DNA of 11,358 nucleotides from Clostridiales bacterium (GTDB lineage Bacteria; Bacillota; Clostridia; Peptostreptococcales; Anaerovoracaceae), in the NCBI GenBank assembly GCA_009785435.1, contig WQWG01000013.1, positions 1 to 11,358 on the forward strand, given 5' to 3'. Made by a program: the position numbers and the translations under genes. Shown here piece after piece: positions 1 through 6,651 of this stretch. The notes below the pieces were generated by a model, which was not told where the DNA came from, made no database searches, and saw nothing but the letters and a program-made list of their open reading frames with translations. The stretch's first letter is position 1, and each line of letters starts with the position of its first letter.

Positions 1-2
1 AT

Positions 3-1316
3 TGTAACAACGAGCCGATTATGTACTTTGATCCAAGCGGACATACGCGCGTAACGGTGACACTGCCTAACGGCTCAACCCAGACCGCGAACGTCAACAG
101 CTCAGGACATACCATTATGAACAACGGCTCAAGGCCACCGGCGGGTTCGACAGTAACATTCCCCAACGGTAACACTTACTCTGTTGTATCAAATCCCAGC
201 GGAGCAGGTGGAGTATCGGGAGTTAGGCTACCATCGTCAAGTGGCAGTTCAGGTAGTGGTTCATCAGGCGGAAGCGGCGGCGGCAGTGGAGGTTCATCCG
301 GTGGAGGCGGACTTGGCGGTGTTAATTTTGGACCCAACCAAGGCGCGGACTGGCTGCGTACTGGAAGTGGGCTATCTTTTGAAGCGTTTTGGGGTGTGAC
401 GCCGTTTGGCATGGCGTTCTCGAATCAGGCGACAAGCTCAAGTATGGTAAGACCACCGTCAGGCGGAACAAACATGCCAACCGTACAAGGCATTTCATTC
501 CAGCAGGCGCAAAGCAATATACAGTCGGCGTTCAATGCGCTTCAGGGCGGGTTTCTGTCATTCGCGCAATTTTCGGACAACGTTGCGTTGAATTTGTCGA
601 TGACCGGGCTTTCAGGGGATGCGCTTCATCAGGCGATGAGTCTGGCGATTGGTTTTCAGAAAAATTCAAACCTTATGGTTTCACTGTCAACCGTATCGCA
701 CGAACATACGTCATGGCTACTTAACGTTGTCGCTCAAACTCATAATTTTGAAATATCGCAAACTACAGATACACCAATATTGACACATCTAATGGAATTG
801 GAAAGAGCGTTGGCGTATTTACGAACATCTCCAACAGGAGCAGCTCTGATTCAACAATTGATGGATGCGCCATATTCAATAACCATTGCATTCACTAATA
901 GTGGTCCAGTTAATTATAATCACTTAACAAGAACAATTAACTGGAACCCAACAGCAGGATTAAGATTAACCGATAACCGCATTATGAGCCCGGCGATGGC
1001 CTTGGCGCATGAAATGGGACATGCAATGCAACATTTAGAGGGATTATTTGATGAAAATACTAGACTAACGGATGCGTTTATAGCAGAGATTGAAAGAGAC
1101 AATTTGCGGAGATTTGAAACGCCCATTGCGAGGGAACTCGGTGAATTTTGGCGCAGTGAGTATAGTCATGGACTTAGACTGCACCATGGATTGAGTAACT
1201 CCACTGATTGGGGGCACATGGTTGCAACTCATACATTTTGGCAATCTGCGCATCCTCGACATTGGAATCAACCTACGAGGGTTTACGAGAGTTTAAGTAC
1301 ATGGACATGGCGATAA
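3..1316 (+). CDS. RHS/YD-repeat polymorphic toxin, C-terminal part, with HExxH metallopeptidase-like tip (5' partial)
   Basis: The frame is open to the left edge of the window, so the ATG at 21 is internal and not a start. The first residues read CNNEPIMYFDPSGH, which matches the end of the RHS core (AYxNNxPxxYxDPSG), the point where variable toxin tips are joined. Numbering from the Met at 21, two related segments follow (12-25 and 44-56, both TVTxPNGxT), then a Gly/Ser linker (72-100) and a tip of about 330 residues. The tip holds ALAHEMGHAMQH with H330, E331 and H334 as a zincin HExxH motif. The stretch EIERDNLRRFETPIARELGE and the Arg and Tyr after it (356-381) resemble the NleD-like M91 peptidase family, so an acidic residue there could be the third zinc ligand. 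Known for the family: large secreted or cell-surface proteins that deliver the tip to competing cells. Inferred: the tip is a proteolytic effector. The RHS assignment is firm; the M91 assignment is by motif only. Confidence 0.85.
   Translation, partial: CNNEPIMYFDPSGHTRVTVTLPNGSTQTANVNSSGHTIMNNGSRPPAGSTVTFPNGNTYSVVSNPSGAGGVSGVRLPSSSGSSGSGSSGGSGGGSGGSSGGGGLGGVNFGPNQGADWLRTGSGLSFEAFWGVTPFGMAFSNQATSSSMVRPPSGGTNMPTVQGISFQQAQSNIQSAFNALQGGFLSFAQFSDNVALNLSMTGLSGDALHQAMSLAIGFQKNSNLMVSLSTVSHEHTSWLLNVVAQTHNFEISQTTDTPILTHLMELERALAYLRTSPTGAALIQQLMDAPYSITIAFTNSGPVNYNHLTRTINWNPTAGLRLTDNRIMSPAMALAHEMGHAMQHLEGLFDENTRLTDAFIAEIERDNLRRFETPIARELGEFWRSEYSHGLRLHHGLSNSTDWGHMVATHTFWQSAHPRHWNQPTRVYESLSTWTWR
234..320 (+). 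repeat. Gly/Ser low-complexity linker in the RHS tip
   Basis: This stretch encodes about 29 residues that are almost only Gly and Ser (residues 72-100 from the Met at 21). It is rich in GGC/GGA/AGC-type triplets: 38 of 60 bases in 241-300 are G or C. It looks like a flexible hinge between the RHS core boundary and the toxin tip. The Pro-rich ORF on the opposite strand here is only its shadow. Confidence 0.8.
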
Positions 1317-1374
1317 TGTGCTTAAAGACAAGAGAATTGTCATCAAATCACAATAACGAACGGAGGGATGAATT

Positions 1375-1908
1375 GTGAAGTTTAAAAAAATCATAATTTT
1401 GAGCGTTATAATATTGCCATTACTTGCAGTTGCTATTATATATGGTTGGGGAGAGATGAATATGCGTCCGGAAAGAGCACTAAGCGATTTTTCAAGGCAA
1501 ATTGAAAGGGGGAATCTTAGCAACATCAATTTAAGACTCTATTATTCAAGTATAGCGTTCACTCCTTTTCCTCTAAGCAGTGATGATTTAGTTGACGGGT
1601 GGGCCGATTATAATATCGTAATTGGCGGCAACAAACTGGAAGAGCATGTAGAGTTGCTAAATCAGATAAGAGATGTTGTGTTGATACCCGTGGAGGGTGA
1701 GGTTCACTTAAATGCTCGATTATATTATATTTTTGAAACCAAGGATGGCCATAAAATATTCGATGTTGCTTGGGGTTTAGGTCAAACCATTTTTATCAAC
1801 GGGCGTGAATTTAAAGGGGATGATGTTTTTTTCGATATCGCAATGCTATTTTTACCGGAAGATGAAGTAAAATCTTTGGAGCATCTCAGGCCGAGTACGC
1901 TGGAATAA
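1375..1908 (+). CDS. Small membrane-anchored protein, candidate immunity partner of the RHS toxin
   Basis: 177-residue protein starting at GTG, preceded by a good ribosome binding site (GGAGGG at 1362-1367). The N-terminus is a basic MKFKK followed by one hydrophobic segment (about residues 6-24), which predicts a single membrane anchor with the rest facing outside. No lipobox cysteine is visible. The outer domain has no catalytic motif I recognise; it is mixed alpha/beta in character and ends in an acidic, leucine-rich tail (FLPEDEVKSLEHLRPSTLE). It lies 58 bases after the RHS stop, on the same strand, with no terminator between, so it is probably co-transcribed. Its DNA is very AT-rich (14 of 60 bases G or C in 1381-1440). 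Position and size make it the immunity candidate, but the role is inferred from context alone. It could also be an unrelated hypothetical protein. Confidence 0.75.
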   Translation: MKFKKIIILSVIILPLLAVAIIYGWGEMNMRPERALSDFSRQIERGNLSNINLRLYYSSIAFTPFPLSSDDLVDGWADYNIVIGGNKLEEHVELLNQIRDVVLIPVEGEVHLNARLYYIFETKDGHKIFDVAWGLGQTIFINGREFKGDDVFFDIAMLFLPEDEVKSLEHLRPSTLE

Positions 1909-1938
1909 GCGACATGATTGAATAGGTAAAAGAAATAT

Positions 1939-1977
1939 CGCCGTCTGTCAGTTCAAAAATGATAGGTGGCGGTTTTT
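1939..1977 (+). terminator. Intrinsic terminator of the RHS toxin/partner unit
   Basis: Arms at 1939-1950 (CGCCGTCTGTCA) and 1960-1971 (TGATAGGTGGCG) pair over 12 positions, three of them G-U, around a 9-base loop. Five T residues follow at 1973-1977. It lies 30 bases after the stop of the preceding gene and before the promoter of the next operon. Confidence 0.75.
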
Positions 1978-2004
1978 CCTATGCTATGACATGACAAAAT
2001 CATA

Positions 2005-2033
2005 TTGTTGCCCTCGCTTTTTTCGTATATAAT
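2005..2033 (+). promoter_or_regulatory. Probable sigma-A promoter of the HD/radical SAM operon
   Basis: A perfect -10 hexamer TATAAT (2028-2033) stands 17 bases from a weak -35, TTGTTG (2005-2010). It is placed between the upstream terminator and the first gene of the operon, about 43 bases before its ATG. Confidence 0.6.
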
Positions 2034-2076
2034 AAGACGAGTCAAATATGCCCCCTGTATAAAGGTAAAAGATTGA

Positions 2077-2640
2077 ATGAAAAACAAACATCCGGATAGA
2101 GAAGAATGCCTGCGAATGTTACAGGAATACGAGACGCCTGAACACGTGATCAGGCATTGCGAGGCTGTCACAAATGCTGCCTTGAAAATCGCTTCGGCGC
2201 TGAACGAAAAAGGGTTTGATTTTAACATTCCACTGATTCAAGCGGCGGGGCTTTTGCATGACATCGCAAGGATTCATGAGGAGCATTGGCATGTTGGTGC
2301 TGATTTTGTCCGTCAAAACGGATACGTGCAGGAAGCTGAAATCGTTAAGATGCATATGACGCATGCGTTTCATCTGGATCCCTCAGAGTTGAAAGAACTC
2401 GATATCGTTTGTTTGGGGGACAGGCTGATCATGGAAGACAAATATGCGGGGATCGATGCACGGATGGACTACGTGATCAAAAAAGCGAACGGAAATAAGC
2501 GGATTGAACAAATGATCAACGAACGACGGATCGTGAACAATATTTTGGTACAAAACATTGAAGATATCATAGGGATCTCTTTGGAAGACCTTATACTCGG
2601 ACCGGACAAGCAAGGAGGCAGGCCGTTACATGAATTTTGA
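2077..2640 (+). CDS. HD-domain phosphohydrolase
   Basis: 187-residue soluble protein of the HD superfamily. Metal-binding residues can be read in the usual order: H27 (in VIRHCEAV), H61-D62 (in GLLHDIAR) and D115 (in CLGDRLI), with further His at 67, 70, 93 and 96. HD proteins are metal-dependent phosphohydrolases acting on nucleotides or phosphate esters. The layout (LLHDIA, then HxxxGA, then an MH-containing helix) recalls the HD domains that accompany MobA-like nucleotidyltransferases more than the Ap4A hydrolase YqeK. The substrate cannot be told. ATG 2077 has a modest ribosome binding site (AAAGGT, 2061-2066). The 3' end overlaps the radical SAM gene by 11 bases, so translation is probably coupled and the protein may serve the same process. 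Confidence 0.85.
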   Translation: MKNKHPDREECLRMLQEYETPEHVIRHCEAVTNAALKIASALNEKGFDFNIPLIQAAGLLHDIARIHEEHWHVGADFVRQNGYVQEAEIVKMHMTHAFHLDPSELKELDIVCLGDRLIMEDKYAGIDARMDYVIKKANGNKRIEQMINERRIVNNILVQNIEDIIGISLEDLILGPDKQGGRPLHEF

Positions 2641-4426
2641 ACATGAATTTGAGAAGTTATTGAAAAAAGTTGAAAAGCCGGGACGGTACATCGGCGGTGA
2701 AATAAACGAAGTACACAAAGATGCCGGCGAATACAAAACCCGTTTTGGCTTTGCATTTCCCGATGTCTATGAAATCGGCATGTCCTATACGGGCATACAA
2801 ATCTTATACAATATATTAAATGAGCAAAAAGAAATCTACTGCGAACGGATCTTTGCGCCGGGGCTTGATATGGAAGCCCTGATGCGAGAGAAAGGCGTGC
2901 CTCTTTTTACGCTTGAGACGAAAACGCCGGTTCGCGAACTTGATATGGTTGGCTTTACGCTTCAATATGAACTTTCGTATACGAATGTTTTAAATTTATT
3001 GTCACTTGCGGAAATCCCGTTTTTATCAAAGGATAGAAAAGAAAACATGCCTTTTATTGTCGGCGGAGGGCCTTGTGCATTCAACCCGGAGCCGCTTGCG
3101 GATATCTTTGACCTGTTCATCATCGGAGATGGGGAAGAACAGATCGTCAAGCTATGCGAAGTTCATCAAGAATGGAAAGCGTCCGGGGAAGACAAAGAGG
3201 GTTTCTTACAAAGGGCATGTAAGCTTTCCGGCGTGTATGTTCCGAGTTTTTACGAGCCTGTTTATAAAGAAAACGGTGAGATTCGGGAGATCAAAAAACG
3301 ATATGACGGCGCACCGGATCGCGTCAAAAAATGCATTGTTTGGGATATCAACGAAGTTTCTTTTCCTGAAAACAACATCGTTCCATTGATTGAGACGGTA
3401 CATGACCGAGCGGTGGTTGAAACCTTTCGAGGATGCAGCCGAGGATGCAGGTTTTGTCAGGCAGGCATGGTCTACAGGCCGGTGCGGGAGAGAACGAAAG
3501 AAAATATATTGGAATTATCAAAGAAACAATTGAAAGCGACCGGACATGAGGAACTGTCGCTGCTTTCGCTGTCGACAAGCGATTATTCGGAATTTGAACC
3601 GCTCGTCACAGAGCTGATGCAGATGTGCAGGGAGGACAATGTTTCGCTTTCGCTTCCGTCTTTGAGGCTGGATTCCTTTTCGTTTAAGGTGCTTGACGAA
3701 ATCGGCGGCTACAAGAAGTCAGGACTTACGTTTGCTCCGGAGGCAGGCACCCAGAGGCTCAGAGACGTGATCAACAAATGCATCACCGATGAAAACATTT
3801 ATGATTCGATCGATCAGGCGACTTCCCTTGGATGGAGTACCATCAAGCTGTATTTTATGATCGGATTGCCGACGGAAACGATGGAAGACCTGGACGGAAT
3901 CGTTGAAACGGTCAAAAACATATCTCGATTGTGCTACAAAAGGCGTGTGAAAATAACGGTGAGCGTTTCCAACTTTGTGCCGAAAGCGCATACGCCATTC
4001 CAATGGGAAGCGCAGGACAGTTATGAAGAATTTGCACAAAAACACAACTATTTGAGAGACAAGCTTAAAATAAAAGGCGTTTCATTCAACTACCATGACA
4101 GCAGTACGAGCATTATTGAGGGCGTGCTTGCGAGAGGTGGGCGCAAAGTCACAGAGGCGCTCATCAAAGCATGGGAAAAAGGAAACAAATTTGACGGATG
4201 GTCGGAGCATTTCAATTATTCGGCTTGGAAAGAGAGTTTTGCGGAAGCCGGAATTGACATCGATTTTTATACGGCAAGGAAACGTGAATACGATGAAATC
4301 ATGCCGTGGGATATCATAGAATCGGTTTCAAAGGAATTTCTCATCAAGGAAAACGAAAAGGCGAAACGAGCCGAAACGACGAAAGACTGCAGGCAGGGGT
4401 GCGAACAATGTGGAATAAATATGTGA
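2630..4426 (+). CDS. B12-binding-domain radical SAM protein, TIGR03960 type
   Basis: 598 residues. The N-terminal part (about 25-210) resembles a cobalamin-binding-like Rossmann domain, with AFPDVYEIGMSYTG and a glycine-rich FIVGGGPCAFNPEP segment. The radical SAM core has the cluster motif C269-SRG-C273-RF-C276, which binds the [4Fe-4S] cluster that cleaves S-adenosylmethionine. Downstream core features include LSLPSLRLDSF and the segment FAPEAGTQRLRDVINK. The extreme C-terminus has a second Cys cluster (CRQGCEQCG), typical of this family and able to hold another iron-sulfur cluster. The reaction is not known to me. The protein is nearly always followed by the DUF2344 protein, as here, and an RNA- or ribosome-related modification is often suspected. 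The ribosome binding site AAGGAGG is at 2612-2618, inside the preceding gene. Confidence 0.9.
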   Translation: MNFEHEFEKLLKKVEKPGRYIGGEINEVHKDAGEYKTRFGFAFPDVYEIGMSYTGIQILYNILNEQKEIYCERIFAPGLDMEALMREKGVPLFTLETKTPVRELDMVGFTLQYELSYTNVLNLLSLAEIPFLSKDRKENMPFIVGGGPCAFNPEPLADIFDLFIIGDGEEQIVKLCEVHQEWKASGEDKEGFLQRACKLSGVYVPSFYEPVYKENGEIREIKKRYDGAPDRVKKCIVWDINEVSFPENNIVPLIETVHDRAVVETFRGCSRGCRFCQAGMVYRPVRERTKENILELSKKQLKATGHEELSLLSLSTSDYSEFEPLVTELMQMCREDNVSLSLPSLRLDSFSFKVLDEIGGYKKSGLTFAPEAGTQRLRDVINKCITDENIYDSIDQATSLGWSTIKLYFMIGLPTETMEDLDGIVETVKNISRLCYKRRVKITVSVSNFVPKAHTPFQWEAQDSYEEFAQKHNYLRDKLKIKGVSFNYHDSSTSIIEGVLARGGRKVTEALIKAWEKGNKFDGWSEHFNYSAWKESFAEAGIDIDFYTARKREYDEIMPWDIIESVSKEFLIKENEKAKRAETTKDCRQGCEQCGINM

Positions 4427-5073
4427 TGGAAATCAAAAAAGACGGATACATCAAGTATATATCGCATCTTGACATGGTCAAGCTTTTTAAGAATGCGTTT
4501 AAAAGAGCCGAGATCAAGCTTGCTTTTTCACAGGGGTTCAATCCACACCCCAAAATGGGGTTTGCGCAGCCGTTGTCACTCGGATATTCATCTTCGTGCG
4601 AGCTCATAGAATTTGAAACGAAAGAGGACATGGAGCCGGCTCAGATATTGGATGCAATGCAAGGGTTCATGCCCAGAGGAATCGAATTGTTAAGCTGCAA
4701 GCGGTATACAGGCAACAAGAGTGTTGCTGCAAGGACATTCGCGGCTTCGTATGAAATCACGATACCGATCAGCGCAGGACTGACAAAAAGCATGGACGAA
4801 TGGTGTGCGGATTTTTTGAAACAGGAAACGATCGTTGTCACAAAGCGACAAAAGAAAACCGGAAAACAACAATCCATCGATATCAAAAGCAAAATTCGGT
4901 CGCTTTCAGGAACAGAAGCTTCCGGAAAAATCGTATTGAATGCCAAACTGGACTCAGGCAGCAACTCCAATGTCAGTCCGGAACTATTGATTTCTTCGTT
5001 CACTTCATTTGCCGGTATTGAAACGGCAAGAGAAGAAATAGACGTGAAAAGGACAGCATTGTTTTTTGATTGA
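4408..5073 (+). CDS. DUF2344 / TIGR03936 radical SAM-linked protein
   Basis: 221 residues. The conserved N-terminal block, from YIKYISHLDMVKLFKNAFKR to FSQGFNPHPKMGFAQPLSLG, is diagnostic of the DUF2344 family found beside, or fused to, TIGR03960 radical SAM proteins. The role is unknown; it is probably a partner or substrate-handling subunit. I chose ATG 4408 because AGGGG (4395-4399) sits 8 bases upstream and the N-terminus then matches the family. The upstream in-frame ATG at 4306 lies deep inside the radical SAM gene, and ATG 4426 lacks a close ribosome binding site although it overlaps the stop (TGATG). The gene overlaps the radical SAM gene by 19 bases, so the pair is translationally coupled. 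It is the last gene of the operon, with a terminator just after it. Confidence 0.9.
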   Translation: MWNKYVMEIKKDGYIKYISHLDMVKLFKNAFKRAEIKLAFSQGFNPHPKMGFAQPLSLGYSSSCELIEFETKEDMEPAQILDAMQGFMPRGIELLSCKRYTGNKSVAARTFAASYEITIPISAGLTKSMDEWCADFLKQETIVVTKRQKKTGKQQSIDIKSKIRSLSGTEASGKIVLNAKLDSGSNSNVSPELLISSFTSFAGIETAREEIDVKRTALFFD

Positions 5074-5090
5074 GGTTCATTTTTAGAGCG

Positions 5091-5115
5091 AAGCGGCGAA
5101 TAGCCGCTTTTTTTT
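5091..5115 (+). terminator. Intrinsic terminator of the HD/radical SAM operon
   Basis: Perfect 7-bp stem AAGCGGC (5091-5097) / GCCGCTT (5103-5109) with a 5-base loop GAATA, running into eight T residues (5108-5115). It lies 18 bases after the DUF2344 stop. Confidence 0.93.
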
Positions 5116-5146
5116 ATACCATTGAGCAAATATATGTAAAAAAGTC

Positions 5147-5175
5147 TTGATATTTACAATTAATTACAGTATACT
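5147..5175 (+). promoter_or_regulatory. Sigma-A-type promoter of comEA
   Basis: TTGATA (5147-5152), a 17-base spacer, then TATACT (5170-5175): five of six matches to consensus in each box. It follows the preceding terminator and gives a leader of roughly 40 bases before the comEA start. No K-box-like competence operator was recognised. Confidence 0.8.
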
Positions 5176-5224
5176 AAACAAACAGGATCATCTAAAAAAA
5201 ATAATAATAAAGGGGAGGACGTTT

Positions 5225-5932
5225 ATGGACATTCATATTGATGTGCAAGCGATGAAGCGGTATGTGTTGGAAAACAAGAAGAAATGCTTGAAAATTGCGG
5301 GATTGGTGGTTGTATTAACAATTTCATTGATTACGTATGTAACCGGAAATTTAACGAACGATGACGGCATTGCTGTGATGGAGGTGCAGGACAATGAAAT
5401 TGTGGCAGACGAATCAAACGTGGTTGCTGAAGTGCAGCAAGAACAAGAAGCGTATATTGTGGTCGACATAGAGGGCGCTGTGAGAAGTCCCGGTGTCGTA
5501 TTCTTGCTCAGCGGCAGCAGGGTCAATGATGCCGTGGAAGAGGCAGGAGGACTTACGAGCGATGCGGATACCAGAAGTGTCAATTTGGCATCAAGGCTAT
5601 CCGACGGAGATAAAGTATACATTCCCACACACGGTGAGCAGCAAACGAGCTCAGGAAGTAATTCGCAACCGGCAGGGATTGTGACGGACATTGTTTCAAG
5701 TGGTTCGCAGGCAACTCCGGACGGTGCTTCAGAAAATTCCGGCATGGTAAACATCAACACCGCGACATCCGCGCAGCTTCAAACGCTCAGAGGTGTAGGG
5801 CCTGCCACGGCTCAAAGAATCATCGAACACAGAGAAACGGTCGGACGATTTACAAGGATCGAAGACATTATGAGGGTGAGCGGGATCGGAACGAGAACGT
5901 TCGAGGGGTTTCGAGACAACATCGTGATATGA
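5225..5932 (+). CDS. comEA: ComEA-type competence DNA receptor
   Basis: 235 residues. One membrane anchor (about 22-42) is followed by an acidic linker, an SLBB domain (about 76-139, starting VVDIEGAVRSPGV) and a C-terminal helix-hairpin-helix domain (about 173-235) with VNINTATSAQLQTLRGVGPATA and VSGIGTRTFEGF. This architecture is that of Gram-positive ComEA, which binds incoming double-stranded DNA at the outer membrane face and passes it to the ComEC channel. ATG 5225 is preceded by GGGGAGG (5212-5218). An upstream in-frame extension to 5147 would run over the promoter and has no ribosome binding site. No comEC or comEB is adjacent; the gene stands alone between two operons, next to the sporulation block. 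Confidence 0.93.
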   Translation: MDIHIDVQAMKRYVLENKKKCLKIAGLVVVLTISLITYVTGNLTNDDGIAVMEVQDNEIVADESNVVAEVQQEQEAYIVVDIEGAVRSPGVVFLLSGSRVNDAVEEAGGLTSDADTRSVNLASRLSDGDKVYIPTHGEQQTSSGSNSQPAGIVTDIVSSGSQATPDGASENSGMVNINTATSAQLQTLRGVGPATAQRIIEHRETVGRFTRIEDIMRVSGIGTRTFEGFRDNIVI

Positions 5933-5982
5933 ACGGCTCAAATTTGGACGAAGTAAAATGTGAATCGTTTGCATAAAAAAAT

Positions 5983-6012
5983 GTATGGAAAACAGTGAAT
6001 TTGTAAACAATA
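5983..6012 (+). promoter_or_regulatory. Weak candidate forespore (sigma-G-like) promoter of the bofC-like gene
   Basis: GTATG (5983-5987) fits the sigma-F/sigma-G -35 pattern. Eighteen bases later comes AACAATA (6006-6012), which keeps only part of the sigma-G -10 pattern CATnnTA. It ends 16 bases before the start codon, which would leave a very short leader. The call leans on the sporulation role of the gene; the match alone is weak. Confidence 0.2.
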
Positions 6013-6028
6013 CCACTGAGGTGGAGTT

Positions 6029-6562
6029 ATGTTTATACGGAAAAAAAGTTTTTATCAAAAAAAGGCCTTTTATGGGATCGTGGGCGCTGTGATCGCGATC
6101 GGTATTTTTATCAACCAGATCCCGGACAATACATCCGGGGAAAACATCGACACGAACATCAATGTCGCGGATGTTGCTGATGAAACGATCGATGCCGTTG
6201 ATTCGGCTTCAAATGCCGATTTGCCTGAAAGGCCAAGGCCGGATATAGATACAACGCCTGACAGATGGACGGACGCAGGGAATGCCTATGTATTTGAACC
6301 CGAGTCTGGATCCTTTGTCGATGTTATGAATGACGATCCAATAGAATACACGCCCCGGCCATCAGGATATTATTTGGTAAAAGCAGTCGATGGCATCATC
6401 AAAGTTTTTTATTATGATGCCGATGGCAGAGAAACCTTATTGCAAAATACAAACATTGTCTATGCATTGATCAGCGAAGTCGATCAAAGGCTGTTTTCTC
6501 AAGGCGTTATTTTGGATACGCAAGATGAACTCATGGATCTGCTGCAAGATTTTGATCGCTGA
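6029..6562 (+). CDS. BofC-C-terminal-domain protein, putative SpoIVB regulator
   Basis: 177 residues. A basic N-terminus and one hydrophobic segment (about 12-30) predict export with membrane anchoring, followed by an acidic Asp/Asn-rich linker. The last 66 residues or so (from SGYYLVKAVDGIIKVFYYDA to LLQDFDR) look like the BofC C-terminal domain: a YYL-KxxDGxIxV strand pair and a helix ending in ELMDLLQDF. In Bacillus subtilis, BofC is a forespore-secreted protein that delays self-cleavage of the SpoIVB protease and so times pro-sigma-K activation. The N-terminal BofC domain is not recognisable here. The gene stands 89 bases before spoIVB on the same strand, which strongly supports the same partnership. 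Ribosome binding site GAGGTGGAG at 6018-6026. Confidence 0.75.
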   Translation: MFIRKKSFYQKKAFYGIVGAVIAIGIFINQIPDNTSGENIDTNINVADVADETIDAVDSASNADLPERPRPDIDTTPDRWTDAGNAYVFEPESGSFVDVMNDDPIEYTPRPSGYYLVKAVDGIIKVFYYDADGRETLLQNTNIVYALISEVDQRLFSQGVILDTQDELMDLLQDFDR

Positions 6563-6651
6563 CATCAATTATTTTTGACATGAGCGTCACCGAAATCAGC
6601 AAAGTGAATACAATAAATGAAAATGTCAAAATCGAGCATAGGGGTAAATAC

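Noticed and set aside
176..412. Proline-rich 78-residue ORF on the minus strand
   Set aside because: It is the antisense reading of the Gly/Ser linker, whose low-complexity codons give Pro on the other strand. No ribosome binding site or family signal.
21..1316. RHS fragment as a complete gene starting at ATG 21
   Set aside because: The frame continues to the window edge with RHS-core residues, there is no ribosome binding site before 21, and DPSGH is normally deep inside a large protein.
2077..2640. Assignment of the HD protein to YqeK
   Set aside because: The expected partners (nadD, rsfS) are absent and the residues around the HD motif fit other HD groups better, so only the superfamily is named.
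4641..5129. 162-residue minus-strand ORF opposite the DUF2344 gene
   Set aside because: It lies fully opposite a conserved gene and its terminator, has no recognisable domain, and its start region falls in the terminator.
5233..5760. 175-residue minus-strand ORF opposite comEA
   Set aside because: Ser/Thr-rich shadow of the ComEA frame; the forward frame has SLBB and HhH domains, a promoter and a ribosome binding site.
6580..6651. Longer SpoIVB starting at ATG 6580
   Set aside because: The added 24 residues are polar, precede a typical signal anchor and have no ribosome binding site, while ATG 6652 has AGGGG at good spacing.
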